Source of the DNA: Oscillospiraceae bacterium
GTDB taxonomy: Bacteria > Bacillota > Clostridia > Oscillospirales > Acutalibacteraceae
Length of the DNA: 40,101 nt
Assembly (NCBI GenBank): GCA_028683785.1
Contig: JAQUHC010000004.1
Coordinates: 1 to 40,101 of the forward strand
Reading direction: 5' to 3'
In this document: one piece after another, positions 18,569 through 27,454 of the stretch
Numbering within the stretch: position 1 is the first letter of the stretch
How the letters are laid out: the number at the start of each line of letters is the position of its first letter
Position numbers and translations under genes: made by a program
Notes under the pieces: model-generated
Databases searched by the model: none
What the model was told of the DNA's origin: nothing
The model's input: the letters and a program-made list of their open reading frames with translations, nothing else

Positions 18569-19468
18569 ATGATGCTACAATGCAGATTTGACCCGGATTA
18601 TTCGGTACCGATTTCATTTAATATCAAGGAGGATTTTTGTCAACCGCCGGATCAGAACGGTTTGCAAATCATTCATGTTGAAAGCGGATGCGCAGCTCTT
18701 CGTATTAACAATGACAGGTGCTTTATTCAATCCGGAGTACTTATATTTCGAAATCCCGGCGTTGTAATCGAAAAGCTGTACAGCAATAACCTGATAGCGC
18801 AGTCTATATCCTTTAAGCCCGATTTAATTAATTATCAGCGCCCCAATCACACCTGCAAAGATAATAAAAATACGGGATATATTTACCCGTATTATCATCT
18901 TTTTTATGATTTAAGCTATTCATATTCCGGTATTCTTACCCTTGACCCGATGGTGCGGCCTAAGGCAAAGGATCTTTTTTCTTCGGCAATATCACAGATG
19001 ACCGACCAGCCTGACAGCCACTGGTGCAGTCGGGTGAGGGTAATTTTAATAGAGCTGTATCGGCTTGCAAGGAATGAGTATTCATTTCACGATAATAGTG
19101 AGTCAAAAACGACTCTGGCACACAATACTCTTGACTATATTCATGGGAATTACGAGAAGGTAATCACCGTTGCCAAGCTGTGTGAGCGTTTTCATACCAA
19201 TCACACCACCCTGCTTAAGGAGTTTCGCGCCCTTACCGGAACAACAATAAATCAATATATTTTGGAATACAGGCTTAACCTTGTGCGGGAGGCGTTATTG
19301 TTTACCTCCCTTACCATTGACGAAATTGCGATTAAGTTCGGTTTTAGGCAGGCTTCATATTTATCAAGGGTTTTTCGGGCGCGGACGGGTATGGCTCCCG
19401 GTTGTTTCCGCAATCAGCTTATAAACCAAATTTCAGATTTATCCGATAATAAGGTAACAAAAACGTAG
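18569..19468 (+). CDS. AraC-family transcriptional regulator
   Basis: Track ORF 18413..19468. C-terminal double HTH ITVAKLCERFHTNHTTLLKEFRALTGTTINQYILEYRLNLVREALLFTSLTIDEIAIKFGFRQASYLSRVFRARTGMAPGCFR. Start probably at 18569/18572 (MMLQCRF...). Confidence 0.85.
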   Translation: MMLQCRFDPDYSVPISFNIKEDFCQPPDQNGLQIIHVESGCAALRINNDRCFIQSGVLIFRNPGVVIEKLYSNNLIAQSISFKPDLINYQRPNHTCKDNKNTGYIYPYYHLFYDLSYSYSGILTLDPMVRPKAKDLFSSAISQMTDQPDSHWCSRVRVILIELYRLARNEYSFHDNSESKTTLAHNTLDYIHGNYEKVITVAKLCERFHTNHTTLLKEFRALTGTTINQYILEYRLNLVREALLFTSLTIDEIAIKFGFRQASYLSRVFRARTGMAPGCFRNQLINQISDLSDNKVTKT

Positions 19469-19492
19469 GGAACGGTCAAGACCGTTCCCTAC
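19465..19492. repeat. REP-like palindrome overlapping the AraC stop codon
   Basis: GTAGGGAACGGTC-aa-GACCGTTCCCTAC, perfect arms; the in-frame TAG of the AraC gene is inside it. Confidence 0.8.
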
Positions 19493-19560
19493 ATTATCCA
19501 ACATTATTGGTTAATATAAATCGGGGGTTTCAAAATGAATACATGAATTAGAACACGACA

Positions 19561-19683
19561 TAAAAATATGGCAAAAATCGTTTTATAATAGAATAATCCG
19601 CAACGAACAGAGCTATCGAGAGGTTTGCGAGTATATAGATGAAAATCCTCTAAACCGGAGAGAGGATGAATTGAATACAAAAA
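19561..19683 (+). pseudogene. C-terminal remnant of a RAYT transposase
   Basis: Plus-strand translation IWQKSFYNRIIRNEQSYREVCEYIDENPLNRREDEL resembles the RAYT C-terminus; no complete gene. Confidence 0.65.
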
Positions 19684-19746
19684 CGCAATATTATGGCAGG
19701 ACGTAGGCGCGTCACTGCTTTTTTTGGCTGGATACACGATAGATCA

Positions 19747-20943
19747 TTATGCTTTACCTTTAAGCCCTTTTGCTCCGCCCAGGGAGATGCCCGATAGGAT
19801 GTTGGTTTCATATGTGAAGGTCAGGCTCTGTCGTTCACGATGCCGTTTGAATGCAAGTCTTATAAGATTGTCGAGGAGGGAGGCGAAATTAATTCCGGAG
19901 GCATCCCACAAATAGAAGGATAATGACCCCGGGATGGTGTTGATTTCGTTGATATAAATCTCGTCGCTTTCTTTATTGTTAAGAAAGTCGATACGAACCA
20001 CCCCCGAGCAACCCAGAGCCAAAAAGGCTTGGGCGGCAAGACTGCGCACCTTCTCTTCCAATACGGAGGATATATCGGCGGGCAACCGTCGTTTCAGGCT
20101 GCTCATACCGCTTTTTTCTCCCCCTGCATCTCCCGCGTTGCTAAGATATTTATCCTTGTAATCGAGAATTTCATTGGATGTTACAGGCTCCTCGCATACC
20201 GAGGTGCGGACATCGTCTGCATCCCCCAATACCGAACAGTTTATCTCGCGAAGGTTTTGTACCGCGGGTTCTATAAGAGCGCGGGACGCAAAACTCAGCG
20301 CCAAATCTATTGCTGCTTTTAAGGATAGACGGTCGGCAGCCAAGGAGATACCCACCGATGAACCCAGATTGATCGGCTTTATAATCAAAGGATAATTAAA
20401 CCTCTCCTCGATGCTGTTCAAAATCGCATCTTCATCCTGTGTATACTGCCTGCCCGTAACGGTAACGCAATCCAGAACCGGCAGCCCCGCCTGCTTTAAA
20501 ACCGCCTTGGTGGCATATTTATCCATACCCAGGGCGGATGACAGCACATCGCAGCCGGTATACGGAACACCCAGTGTTTCGAGCAAACCCATCAGGGTGC
20601 CGTCTTCGACATTTGTACCATGTACCACCGGCAGGGCTACATCAAATTCACCTACAAGGTTGTTCCCCAGCTTTTTTATGGGGTATCGAATCAGGGCAAC
20701 ACGGCCGTCCTGCGGCACGAGCACCACCCTGACAGCTTTTTCAAGACATGTTTTCATATTCTTGTAGCTTTCGATATCCCCCATGTGATCTCCGGTATAG
20801 AAAATACCGTCCTTGGATATATAGATAGGCAATACATTATATTTATCTGTATTTAAGGCGCAGCAAGCCTGTATCCCCGAAATAATTGATACCTCATGTT
20901 CCACACTTTGCCCGCCGAAAAAAACGGCAACCGTTATTTTCAC
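19747..20943 (-). CDS. ddl: D-alanine--D-alanine ligase
   Basis: VFFGGQSVEHEVSIISG, IKPINLGSSVGIS, NEILDYKDKYLS, VRIDFL...YINEINTIPGSLSFYLW. Confidence 0.93.
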   Translation of the reverse strand: MKITVAVFFGGQSVEHEVSIISGIQACCALNTDKYNVLPIYISKDGIFYTGDHMGDIESYKNMKTCLEKAVRVVLVPQDGRVALIRYPIKKLGNNLVGEFDVALPVVHGTNVEDGTLMGLLETLGVPYTGCDVLSSALGMDKYATKAVLKQAGLPVLDCVTVTGRQYTQDEDAILNSIEERFNYPLIIKPINLGSSVGISLAADRLSLKAAIDLALSFASRALIEPAVQNLREINCSVLGDADDVRTSVCEEPVTSNEILDYKDKYLSNAGDAGGEKSGMSSLKRRLPADISSVLEEKVRSLAAQAFLALGCSGVVRIDFLNNKESDEIYINEINTIPGSLSFYLWDASGINFASLLDNLIRLAFKRHRERQSLTFTYETNILSGISLGGAKGLKGKA

Positions 20944-20960
20944 AGTAATTCATCCTCCTA

Positions 20961-22520
20961 TCAGAAATTATCGGGCAGATCGTTTTCAAGCAAGACAGTC
21001 CGCTGTCCCTCGTCGGGCAGTTTCTTTATAATGTCCAGTGCATCATTTAATGTCTTGGCGACATATATCCGTTCCTTGTTAAACCCTGCCGACAATAGCC
21101 CGTCGCTCAGGGGAGGGGCTTGCTTTTCACCCACCAGAACGGCATAATCACAGCGTGATGCCGCATAACTGCCCAGCTCCTTATTAAGAGCATCCTGTCT
21201 GTCCCCCAGTTCGACCATTCCGGGGGTTACAAGAACACGCTGCCCCTCAAACCCGCTCAGCACATCGAGTGCCGCACGAAATCCCGCGGGGTTGGAGTTG
21301 TATGCATCGTCAATATAACCGTTGGGCAGCAGCTGCAGTCTGTGCTTCACCGGCTTCAGCCGCTTTATCGGGATGCTAAGCTCGGCTAACGAAATTCCCA
21401 TCTTATGCGCAATCGCGATACAGCCGAGAATATTCTGAATATTATGCCCGCCCAATAATTTTGTGGTGTAGCGACGGGATTCACCGCCGGGGACGGTGAG
21501 TGTGAAGGTGCTTCCGTCCTTGCCCACGGTAATATCATGGGCGGTGTAATCGGCATTATTCCCAAAACCGTAAGTCAGCGAGGGAACGCCGACATTATGT
21601 TTGCGAATGTATTCATTATCCCAATTCAGAAAAAGGATGCCGTCGTTTTTAATTGAATCTGCAAGCTCAAATTTCGTGTTGATGATATTATCCAAGAATT
21701 TAAAGGTTTCAAGATGCTGCTCACCGATCGAGGTTATAATTCCGTGTTTAGGATTTACAAGCTCGCATATTTCTTTGATATCCCCCGGCCTTTTTGCCCC
21801 CATTTCCGCAATGAATATTTCATGCACCGGGCGAAGCTGCTCCCGTATTGTTCTGACAACACCCATTGTTGTGTTATAGCTTTCGGGTGTCATAAGAACA
21901 TTATATTTTACCGACAGCAGGGAATGCAGAAAATTTTTGGTGCTGGTCTTTCCGTAGCTGCCTGTAATGCCGATAACCGTGAGCCGAGGCATAGAGGATA
22001 ATATTTCACGCGCTTCATTGATATATTTACGGGCAATAATTTTTTCAAAAGGTTGGTTTACCGTGTTTACAATCAGGGTAATAAACGGGGTCAATGCCGC
22101 CCACAAGAATAAAAGCCCCAAGCTGACCCGAAGCATACCGGTAAGTACAACGACGGCGCATACGATAATAAGTAAAATCAATTGGGTGAACACAAGTCGT
22201 TTGATGCGGTTGGTGAATACCAGCGGTTTTTTTGCCTTTTCGGGGCGGGTGAGATATGAGTGCAGGAACAGTAATAAGGAGCAGGCTGTTCTGGCCCTCC
22301 AGTCGGTCGGTTGCAGCAAAAAACTGGCAACCGCCACCATGGCAAGCAGCAGCCACCCCATCTGATTGATAATTATATTCCTATTTTCTTTCATCCATCG
22401 TGCATACCGATCATTCATATATGAGTTGAGCTGAAGCATGTGTGTATAATGAAGGGTCAGCAGCCCGCAGTCGACGATAAAAGCGACAAAAAGAAGGACG
22501 GTTGAAATAATTTCAAGCAT
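20961..22520 (-). CDS. murF: MurF-like Mur ligase with N-terminal transmembrane region
   Basis: VIGITGSYGKTSTKNFL (P-loop), YNTTMGVVRTIRE, IAEMGAKRPGDIKEICELVNPKHGIITSIGEQHLETF, YNSNPAGFRAALD; about 170-aa hydrophobic N-terminal extension. Confidence 0.87.
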   Translation of the reverse strand: MLEIISTVLLFVAFIVDCGLLTLHYTHMLQLNSYMNDRYARWMKENRNIIINQMGWLLLAMVAVASFLLQPTDWRARTACSLLLFLHSYLTRPEKAKKPLVFTNRIKRLVFTQLILLIIVCAVVVLTGMLRVSLGLLFLWAALTPFITLIVNTVNQPFEKIIARKYINEAREILSSMPRLTVIGITGSYGKTSTKNFLHSLLSVKYNVLMTPESYNTTMGVVRTIREQLRPVHEIFIAEMGAKRPGDIKEICELVNPKHGIITSIGEQHLETFKFLDNIINTKFELADSIKNDGILFLNWDNEYIRKHNVGVPSLTYGFGNNADYTAHDITVGKDGSTFTLTVPGGESRRYTTKLLGGHNIQNILGCIAIAHKMGISLAELSIPIKRLKPVKHRLQLLPNGYIDDAYNSNPAGFRAALDVLSGFEGQRVLVTPGMVELGDRQDALNKELGSYAASRCDYAVLVGEKQAPPLSDGLLSAGFNKERIYVAKTLNDALDIIKKLPDEGQRTVLLENDLPDNF

Positions 22521-22556
22521 GGGTATTCTCCCTTGGTAAGTCTGTATGGTTACGAG

Positions 22557-23294
22557 TTAATCTATAAATGCATCCAGAACACGGCTGCATTGCCCCCAGC
22601 GGTCGGAAAATGAAAAATGTCCGGCATTTTTAAGTACAACCAAACCTGAGCCGGGGATAAGCTTTTCCATTGTCTGACCATCCGGAAGGGGGGTGGCGGT
22701 ATCGTTTTCGCCCCAGATGAGCAGTGTTGATACCGATATCCCCGATAGCAGAGGTGTTAAATCCTCATTCAATGCAAGCACCAAGGTCCTCCGCATAAGG
22801 GGGGAGGCGTTGCGATAATCCGACGAACCCGTTTTACGGCGCATTTTCTCTGCCAAAGGGGGCAGCAACCGCCGCAAGGCTTTGTAAGAATATACCTTGA
22901 TATAATATTTCGGACCCCGCGCCGGTCTTATTCCTGCGGCATCCATAAGAATAATTTTAGGAACGCTTATGCTGAGATTCGGACGATTCATAAGCTTAAT
23001 AATGATGCGCCCGCCGTAGGAGTGACCAATCAGAATTGGGGAGGTCAGCCCCACAGCTTTACAAAATTTCAAAGTAAAATCTACATAATTATCAACCGTC
23101 CACGGCTCGGGAGGCTCTTGACTGCCGCCGAAGCCGGGCAGGTCGGGAGCTACCACCCGGCAGCGGGATGACAGGTGGTCGATTATCAGCCGATATGTTT
23201 GGGCGGGAGCCCCCCATCCGTGTAAAAGCAAAACCTCAGGCCCCTGCCCCTCGTCGATATAGCGGACACAACGCCCGTCAATTTGGATTTCCAT
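22557..23294 (-). CDS. Alpha/beta hydrolase
   Basis: LLLHGWGAPAQTY, VVAPDLPGFGGS, LIGHSYGGRI nucleophile elbow, WGENDTATPL, NAGHFSFSDRW. Confidence 0.88.
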   Translation of the reverse strand: MEIQIDGRCVRYIDEGQGPEVLLLHGWGAPAQTYRLIIDHLSSRCRVVAPDLPGFGGSQEPPEPWTVDNYVDFTLKFCKAVGLTSPILIGHSYGGRIIIKLMNRPNLSISVPKIILMDAAGIRPARGPKYYIKVYSYKALRRLLPPLAEKMRRKTGSSDYRNASPLMRRTLVLALNEDLTPLLSGISVSTLLIWGENDTATPLPDGQTMEKLIPGSGLVVLKNAGHFSFSDRWGQCSRVLDAFID

Positions 23295-23385
23295 GACAGC
23301 CTCCCGCTTGATAATAACCTATAAAGTATATGCCTCTAAATCGGTCGGCATTACCCGGCGCACATAAAGAATATGGTGGTTGCTG

Positions 23386-25101
23386 TTAAAATGGCCATTG
23401 AAACTCATACTCTGTCGGTTGGGTTGTCGGGGCGGCGGTAGTGGTAAGGGTGGTTTCACTTACCCTGAGTGTAACCTTGCTCCCTACTTCAAGCTGGTTT
23501 CCCGCTTCCTGAACGCTTTCTACCATATCTTTATCAACCGTATCAGAGACAACCGGCATAATGGTAACCCTGAAGCCCAACGCTTCAAGATACAGCTTAG
23601 CCTGATCGGAGTGCCAGCCCGAAACATCGGGTACGGTTATTTTTTCAGGGCCCGCGCTTATGACAACTTTAATTGTTGCGCCTTCGACGGCACCGGTTTC
23701 AGCGCTTGGTGTCTGGTTTAATATCTCACCCTTGGGACGGTTGCTGTACTGCATATACTCAACAGCAATCTTCATTTTGCCGATAAGTGTATCTTCACGA
23801 ATATCATAATAATTTTTACCCACAAGGTCGGGGGTGGCAAATTTCTCCGGTTGGTTAATCCTTTGTGTTGTAGGCGCGGTGGTCGGGATGGTTATAATAG
23901 TCGAGCCGGATGCTTGGGACTTATCGTTGTTTCCGCTGGTTAAATCGGGCAGGAGTATGAGTATTACCGTTCCGGCGGCAAGCAGCAGAAATATAAACAC
24001 AGCCAAAACTATAAGCACTGCGTATTTTGTTCGGCTATTCTTTTTGTCGGGCGGCGGGGCATCCTCTTCATCAGTTTCGGAATTTTCCGGCACCTCATCC
24101 TGCCGCAGGCGGGATACTGCCGGGGCGGTGGACAGTTGGTCACGGAAGCTGTCAATTGTGCGGGTGCGGTTTTCGGGATCTACCTGCAATCCGTTAAACA
24201 ATGCCGCTGCAATATAATCGGGCAGTTCGGCGGCAATATCCGACGGAACGAAAAGGTCGTTTGAATCCTTTGCTCTTCGCGGAGCTTCGGGAGGGGGATT
24301 GCCTGTCAGGGTGCGGAAAACCGTGGCGGCCAGCCCGTATACATCGCTCCATACACCGACATCCCGACCAAAGCCGTATTGCTCGGGAGCAGAATAGCCG
24401 CTCGTTAAACGGGGGCGCAAATCGGTGCTGACACGGCGGGCATCGGTAATGCAAAAGCCCTGAAGGCGCAATTTACCGTCACTGCCGATTACCAGATTTT
24501 GCGGGCTGATACCCAGATGGGTGACACCCGCTGTATGAAGAGAAATCAAAGCCGACAGAAGCGGCATAAAAAGAGGGCGCGCCTCGTCCCATTTCATACG
24601 CCCCCCCAACTGTTTCAGACGGACTTCAAGTGTGATACCCTCTGAGTATTCTGATACCGTATAGGCGGTCTGATTTTGCTCAAAAATATCATATACCGCA
24701 ACAATAACGGTCAGCTCACGCATACGCGCAAGGGCACGGGCGTGGATTCTGAATTTTTCATAATAGTCTCGGAAGGGGGTTTCGCAGCCGCCGATAATAC
24801 GCAGCGACCCGTTGGGCATGCGTTCGGCAAGGGTATCGGGGAAAAACTCCCGAATAGTAATGGGTGATTTCAGCACATTGTCAAAGCCGATATATACCGC
24901 AGCATCCCCTGTTTGTTCAAGAAGCTTTCCTACAAGATAACGCTCGGATAAAACGGTGCCCACAGGCAGAAACAGGGGCTCATTGTTACCGTTTGTGGGG
25001 TATCCGCATATGCCGCACTCATGGCGGCCTTCGGGAAGCGGGTTCATGCAGCCCATACACAGCCTGCCTTTATCCTTGTATTCCGACATTGGTATCACCA
25101 A
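23386..25101 (-). CDS. Zinc-ribbon / protein-kinase-like (probable pseudokinase) / TM / two PASTA domains
   Basis: N-terminal CMGCMNPLPEGRHECGICGYP; kinase-like fold (SERYLVGKLLEQTGDAAVYIGFD...SGYSAPEQYG...WSDVYGLAATVFRTLTGNPPPEA); TM YAVLIVLAVFIFLLLAAGTVILIL; PASTA units FATPDLVGKNYYDIRED... and ITVPDVSGWHSDQAKLYLEALGF.... Confidence 0.88.
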   Translation of the reverse strand: MVIPMSEYKDKGRLCMGCMNPLPEGRHECGICGYPTNGNNEPLFLPVGTVLSERYLVGKLLEQTGDAAVYIGFDNVLKSPITIREFFPDTLAERMPNGSLRIIGGCETPFRDYYEKFRIHARALARMRELTVIVAVYDIFEQNQTAYTVSEYSEGITLEVRLKQLGGRMKWDEARPLFMPLLSALISLHTAGVTHLGISPQNLVIGSDGKLRLQGFCITDARRVSTDLRPRLTSGYSAPEQYGFGRDVGVWSDVYGLAATVFRTLTGNPPPEAPRRAKDSNDLFVPSDIAAELPDYIAAALFNGLQVDPENRTRTIDSFRDQLSTAPAVSRLRQDEVPENSETDEEDAPPPDKKNSRTKYAVLIVLAVFIFLLLAAGTVILILLPDLTSGNNDKSQASGSTIITIPTTAPTTQRINQPEKFATPDLVGKNYYDIREDTLIGKMKIAVEYMQYSNRPKGEILNQTPSAETGAVEGATIKVVISAGPEKITVPDVSGWHSDQAKLYLEALGFRVTIMPVVSDTVDKDMVESVQEAGNQLEVGSKVTLRVSETTLTTTAAPTTQPTEYEFQWPF

Positions 25102-25240
25102 TTCCTTCCTTCGTTGTTAAGTGAAACGAATTGTACATAATAAAAAGATTAAAGTCAATAATTCATAAACATTTGTAACCGAATATTACAATAATGATAG
25201 CATAATTATTGTCAAAACCGAGGGTGGTTATTTTATCAGA

Positions 25241-26242
25241 TTAAAAAGAATTTGTACGCTGAATTTTGTCGCGCGCGCTTATTTGCCTGATATCGCGCCC
25301 TATAAAAGTTAAGGGTACAAATGTACCGATTACCCGAGAGGAAATCTGATCCCCATACATATCGGTAAGCTCGTTCTGGTCGAGGTTGGTGCTTATTATG
25401 GTCGGCCGCCCGTCCAGCATACGGCTGTTTATCAGATTATACAGACAGGAGATGTAAAAGGTGCTGGAGAATTCGGTACCTAAATCATCAAGAATTAAAA
25501 GGTCACATTCAAGCATTATATCCTCGCTGTTTCCCTGCTCTCGCCCGAAATGCTCCTTTTCAAGCTGGTGGAGAAGCTTTTGAACAGGGCCGTATATTAC
25601 CCCGAAGCCTCTGTCTATCGCTTTTCTTGCAATCGAGAGCGAAACATGGGTTTTCCCCGTTCCGGTTGCTCCGCGCAGCAACAAACTTGGGGATTGCAGG
25701 TCAAAATCCTCGGCATAGCTTCGGCAGAAGGATATAACCTCTTTCATTTTTTTGCGGGGAACCACCCCGGTGCCGGAATCCGGCGCGGTTGAATAATAAT
25801 CAAGGCGCAGGCTGTCAAAGCTGCAATCTTTCATCATACCCATATAGCTGATTCGGCTGAATGCCTCTTCGCGCAAAAGTGCCTTAAAGCATTCACACAT
25901 CCGCCTGTTTGTGTAACCGGTATCCTTGCAGACGGGGCAGGTAAATTTCGGCTCAAAATTCGGGGCATGTATGCCTTCCTTACCCAACAATTCGGCAAGC
26001 TCGGCCTGCAAAGACAAATTTTGTGTTTTTATTTTTTCGACGGCATTATCCACATCACCGCCGTCAAGCACTGCCTGGGCGACACGAATTGCCGCGCTTG
26101 CCATATCCCGCTCTATTTCACGAATACGGGGATGCTTGTTTATCATTTTATCCCGCAAATTTGAAGCTCTGGTTTGTGCATCGGTACGCCGCCGCTCCAG
26201 CTTGGTTTTTGCAGAATCATAAACCTCACGGCTGTATCCCAT
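25241..26242 (-). CDS. DnaC/DnaI-like ATP-binding protein (helicase loader family)
   Basis: FTCPVCKDTGYTNRRMCEC, Walker A LLRGATGTGKTHVSLSIA, Walker B LLILDDLGTE, PTIISTNLDQNEL. Confidence 0.87.
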   Translation of the reverse strand: MGYSREVYDSAKTKLERRRTDAQTRASNLRDKMINKHPRIREIERDMASAAIRVAQAVLDGGDVDNAVEKIKTQNLSLQAELAELLGKEGIHAPNFEPKFTCPVCKDTGYTNRRMCECFKALLREEAFSRISYMGMMKDCSFDSLRLDYYSTAPDSGTGVVPRKKMKEVISFCRSYAEDFDLQSPSLLLRGATGTGKTHVSLSIARKAIDRGFGVIYGPVQKLLHQLEKEHFGREQGNSEDIMLECDLLILDDLGTEFSSTFYISCLYNLINSRMLDGRPTIISTNLDQNELTDMYGDQISSRVIGTFVPLTFIGRDIRQISARDKIQRTNSF

Positions 26243-26286
26243 CTATATGCCCCTTCCCTTATTTTAACGTGGATTTAATAAATGTA

Positions 26287-27291
26287 TTATTTCCAATTCT
26301 TTGTATATACCGGTGTAAAATTGCGAACCATTTCTTCATATTCATCAAGGTCTAAGGATGAATTTTTCTTGCTTCTACCCTTTCCCTTGCGTTTGCCGCC
26401 TTTCACCGATTCGGCCTTTTCAACCGAATCAATCCCGTCCTCCCTCCATTGCTCGATTATTTTCATCATATATCCGCTGTTGAATTTCCCTGTGGCGGCA
26501 TGGCACTTCTCGTATGCCAGAACGAGCAGCCCTTCATCAACCTTCCAATCGTAAATCCAGAGCTCGGCCGCGTCCGATTGTGTGACGGTTGGGGATTTGG
26601 TAATACCTAAAAGCGAGCTGAGCTTATTCCATGCTTGCTTTCTGCGCTCCATAGCGCAGAGTAACTGCTCGGCAGCGGCAATGGAGTCCGCCCCTCTGTC
26701 AGACCAATCGAGAGCAACCTTTTCTATGTATCTCATATGTGCCTTACCCTCTGCGATTGCGTACTCAATCACCATGAGGATTACCTCGACAGGCATTCCT
26801 GCGGTGTCATACAGATATAAGAGGGTTTCCATATCCCCGTGGGATATCGGACGGCCTAACCGGGCAGAGGCGGTGTTAAGTAAATAAGAAAACTCGCTGC
26901 TTTGCTTCTGACGGCTGATTACCTCTTTCATCGAGGGCTTTACCGGGCGGGGAGGCGGCATAACGGTTATTTTTTCCGGAGCCGGCTTCTTTTTAGGCTT
27001 TTCCTTTTTCTTCTCTGATGGTTCTTCTTCTCTTACAATTTCGTTTTCTGATTCGACAGAAAGCAGCAAACCGGTAGCAAACCAGTATTGAAGAGCATCG
27101 GTGCAGTCGGCAGGGGACAGACCGATCGCTTTTGAACAGCGTTTAGCATCAAAAACACCCTGCCCGCCCCTGAGCAGCCAGAGCAATACCTTAAGCTGTG
27201 CCGAACCGGCCAGCTTTATATGCTCGTCCGCTACCGCGGCGGGGACAGCAAATATCTCCCCGAGTGTTTCGGGGTTGAGGCGATAATTCAT
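26287..27291 (-). CDS. DnaD-domain replication/primosome-type protein
   Basis: N-terminal MNYRLNPETLGEIFAVPAAVADEHIKLAGSAQLKVLLWLLRGG; C-terminal DnaD-like helices (ILMVIEYAIAEGKAHMRYIEKVALDWSDRGADS). Start revised from 27324 to 27291. Confidence 0.82.
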   Translation of the reverse strand: MNYRLNPETLGEIFAVPAAVADEHIKLAGSAQLKVLLWLLRGGQGVFDAKRCSKAIGLSPADCTDALQYWFATGLLLSVESENEIVREEEPSEKKKEKPKKKPAPEKITVMPPPRPVKPSMKEVISRQKQSSEFSYLLNTASARLGRPISHGDMETLLYLYDTAGMPVEVILMVIEYAIAEGKAHMRYIEKVALDWSDRGADSIAAAEQLLCAMERRKQAWNKLSSLLGITKSPTVTQSDAAELWIYDWKVDEGLLVLAYEKCHAATGKFNSGYMMKIIEQWREDGIDSVEKAESVKGGKRKGKGRSKKNSSLDLDEYEEMVRNFTPVYTKNWK

Positions 27292-27454
27292 TATCGGGTC
27301 GCGCCTTTCATTAATACATTTCAAACATCATTATACACTCAAACAGAGTCAAGGGGCAACTGTTTTTTGGTTTTTGTGGTTTATATGATGTCCGGAATAG
27401 ATAAGGGGTTTAAAGATAATAATATAATAACAATATCAGAAAAGAGGAACCGAT

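Noticed and set aside
19504-19737. Minus-strand 77-aa ORF
   Set aside because: Antisense to the RAYT C-terminal remnant, whose plus-strand translation is recognisable.
19747-20943. Van-type D-Ala-D-Lac/D-Ser ligase (glycopeptide resistance)
   Set aside because: NEILDYKDKYLS keeps the Tyr-containing segment typical of D-Ala-D-Ala ligases, and no vanH/vanX/vanRS neighbours are present.
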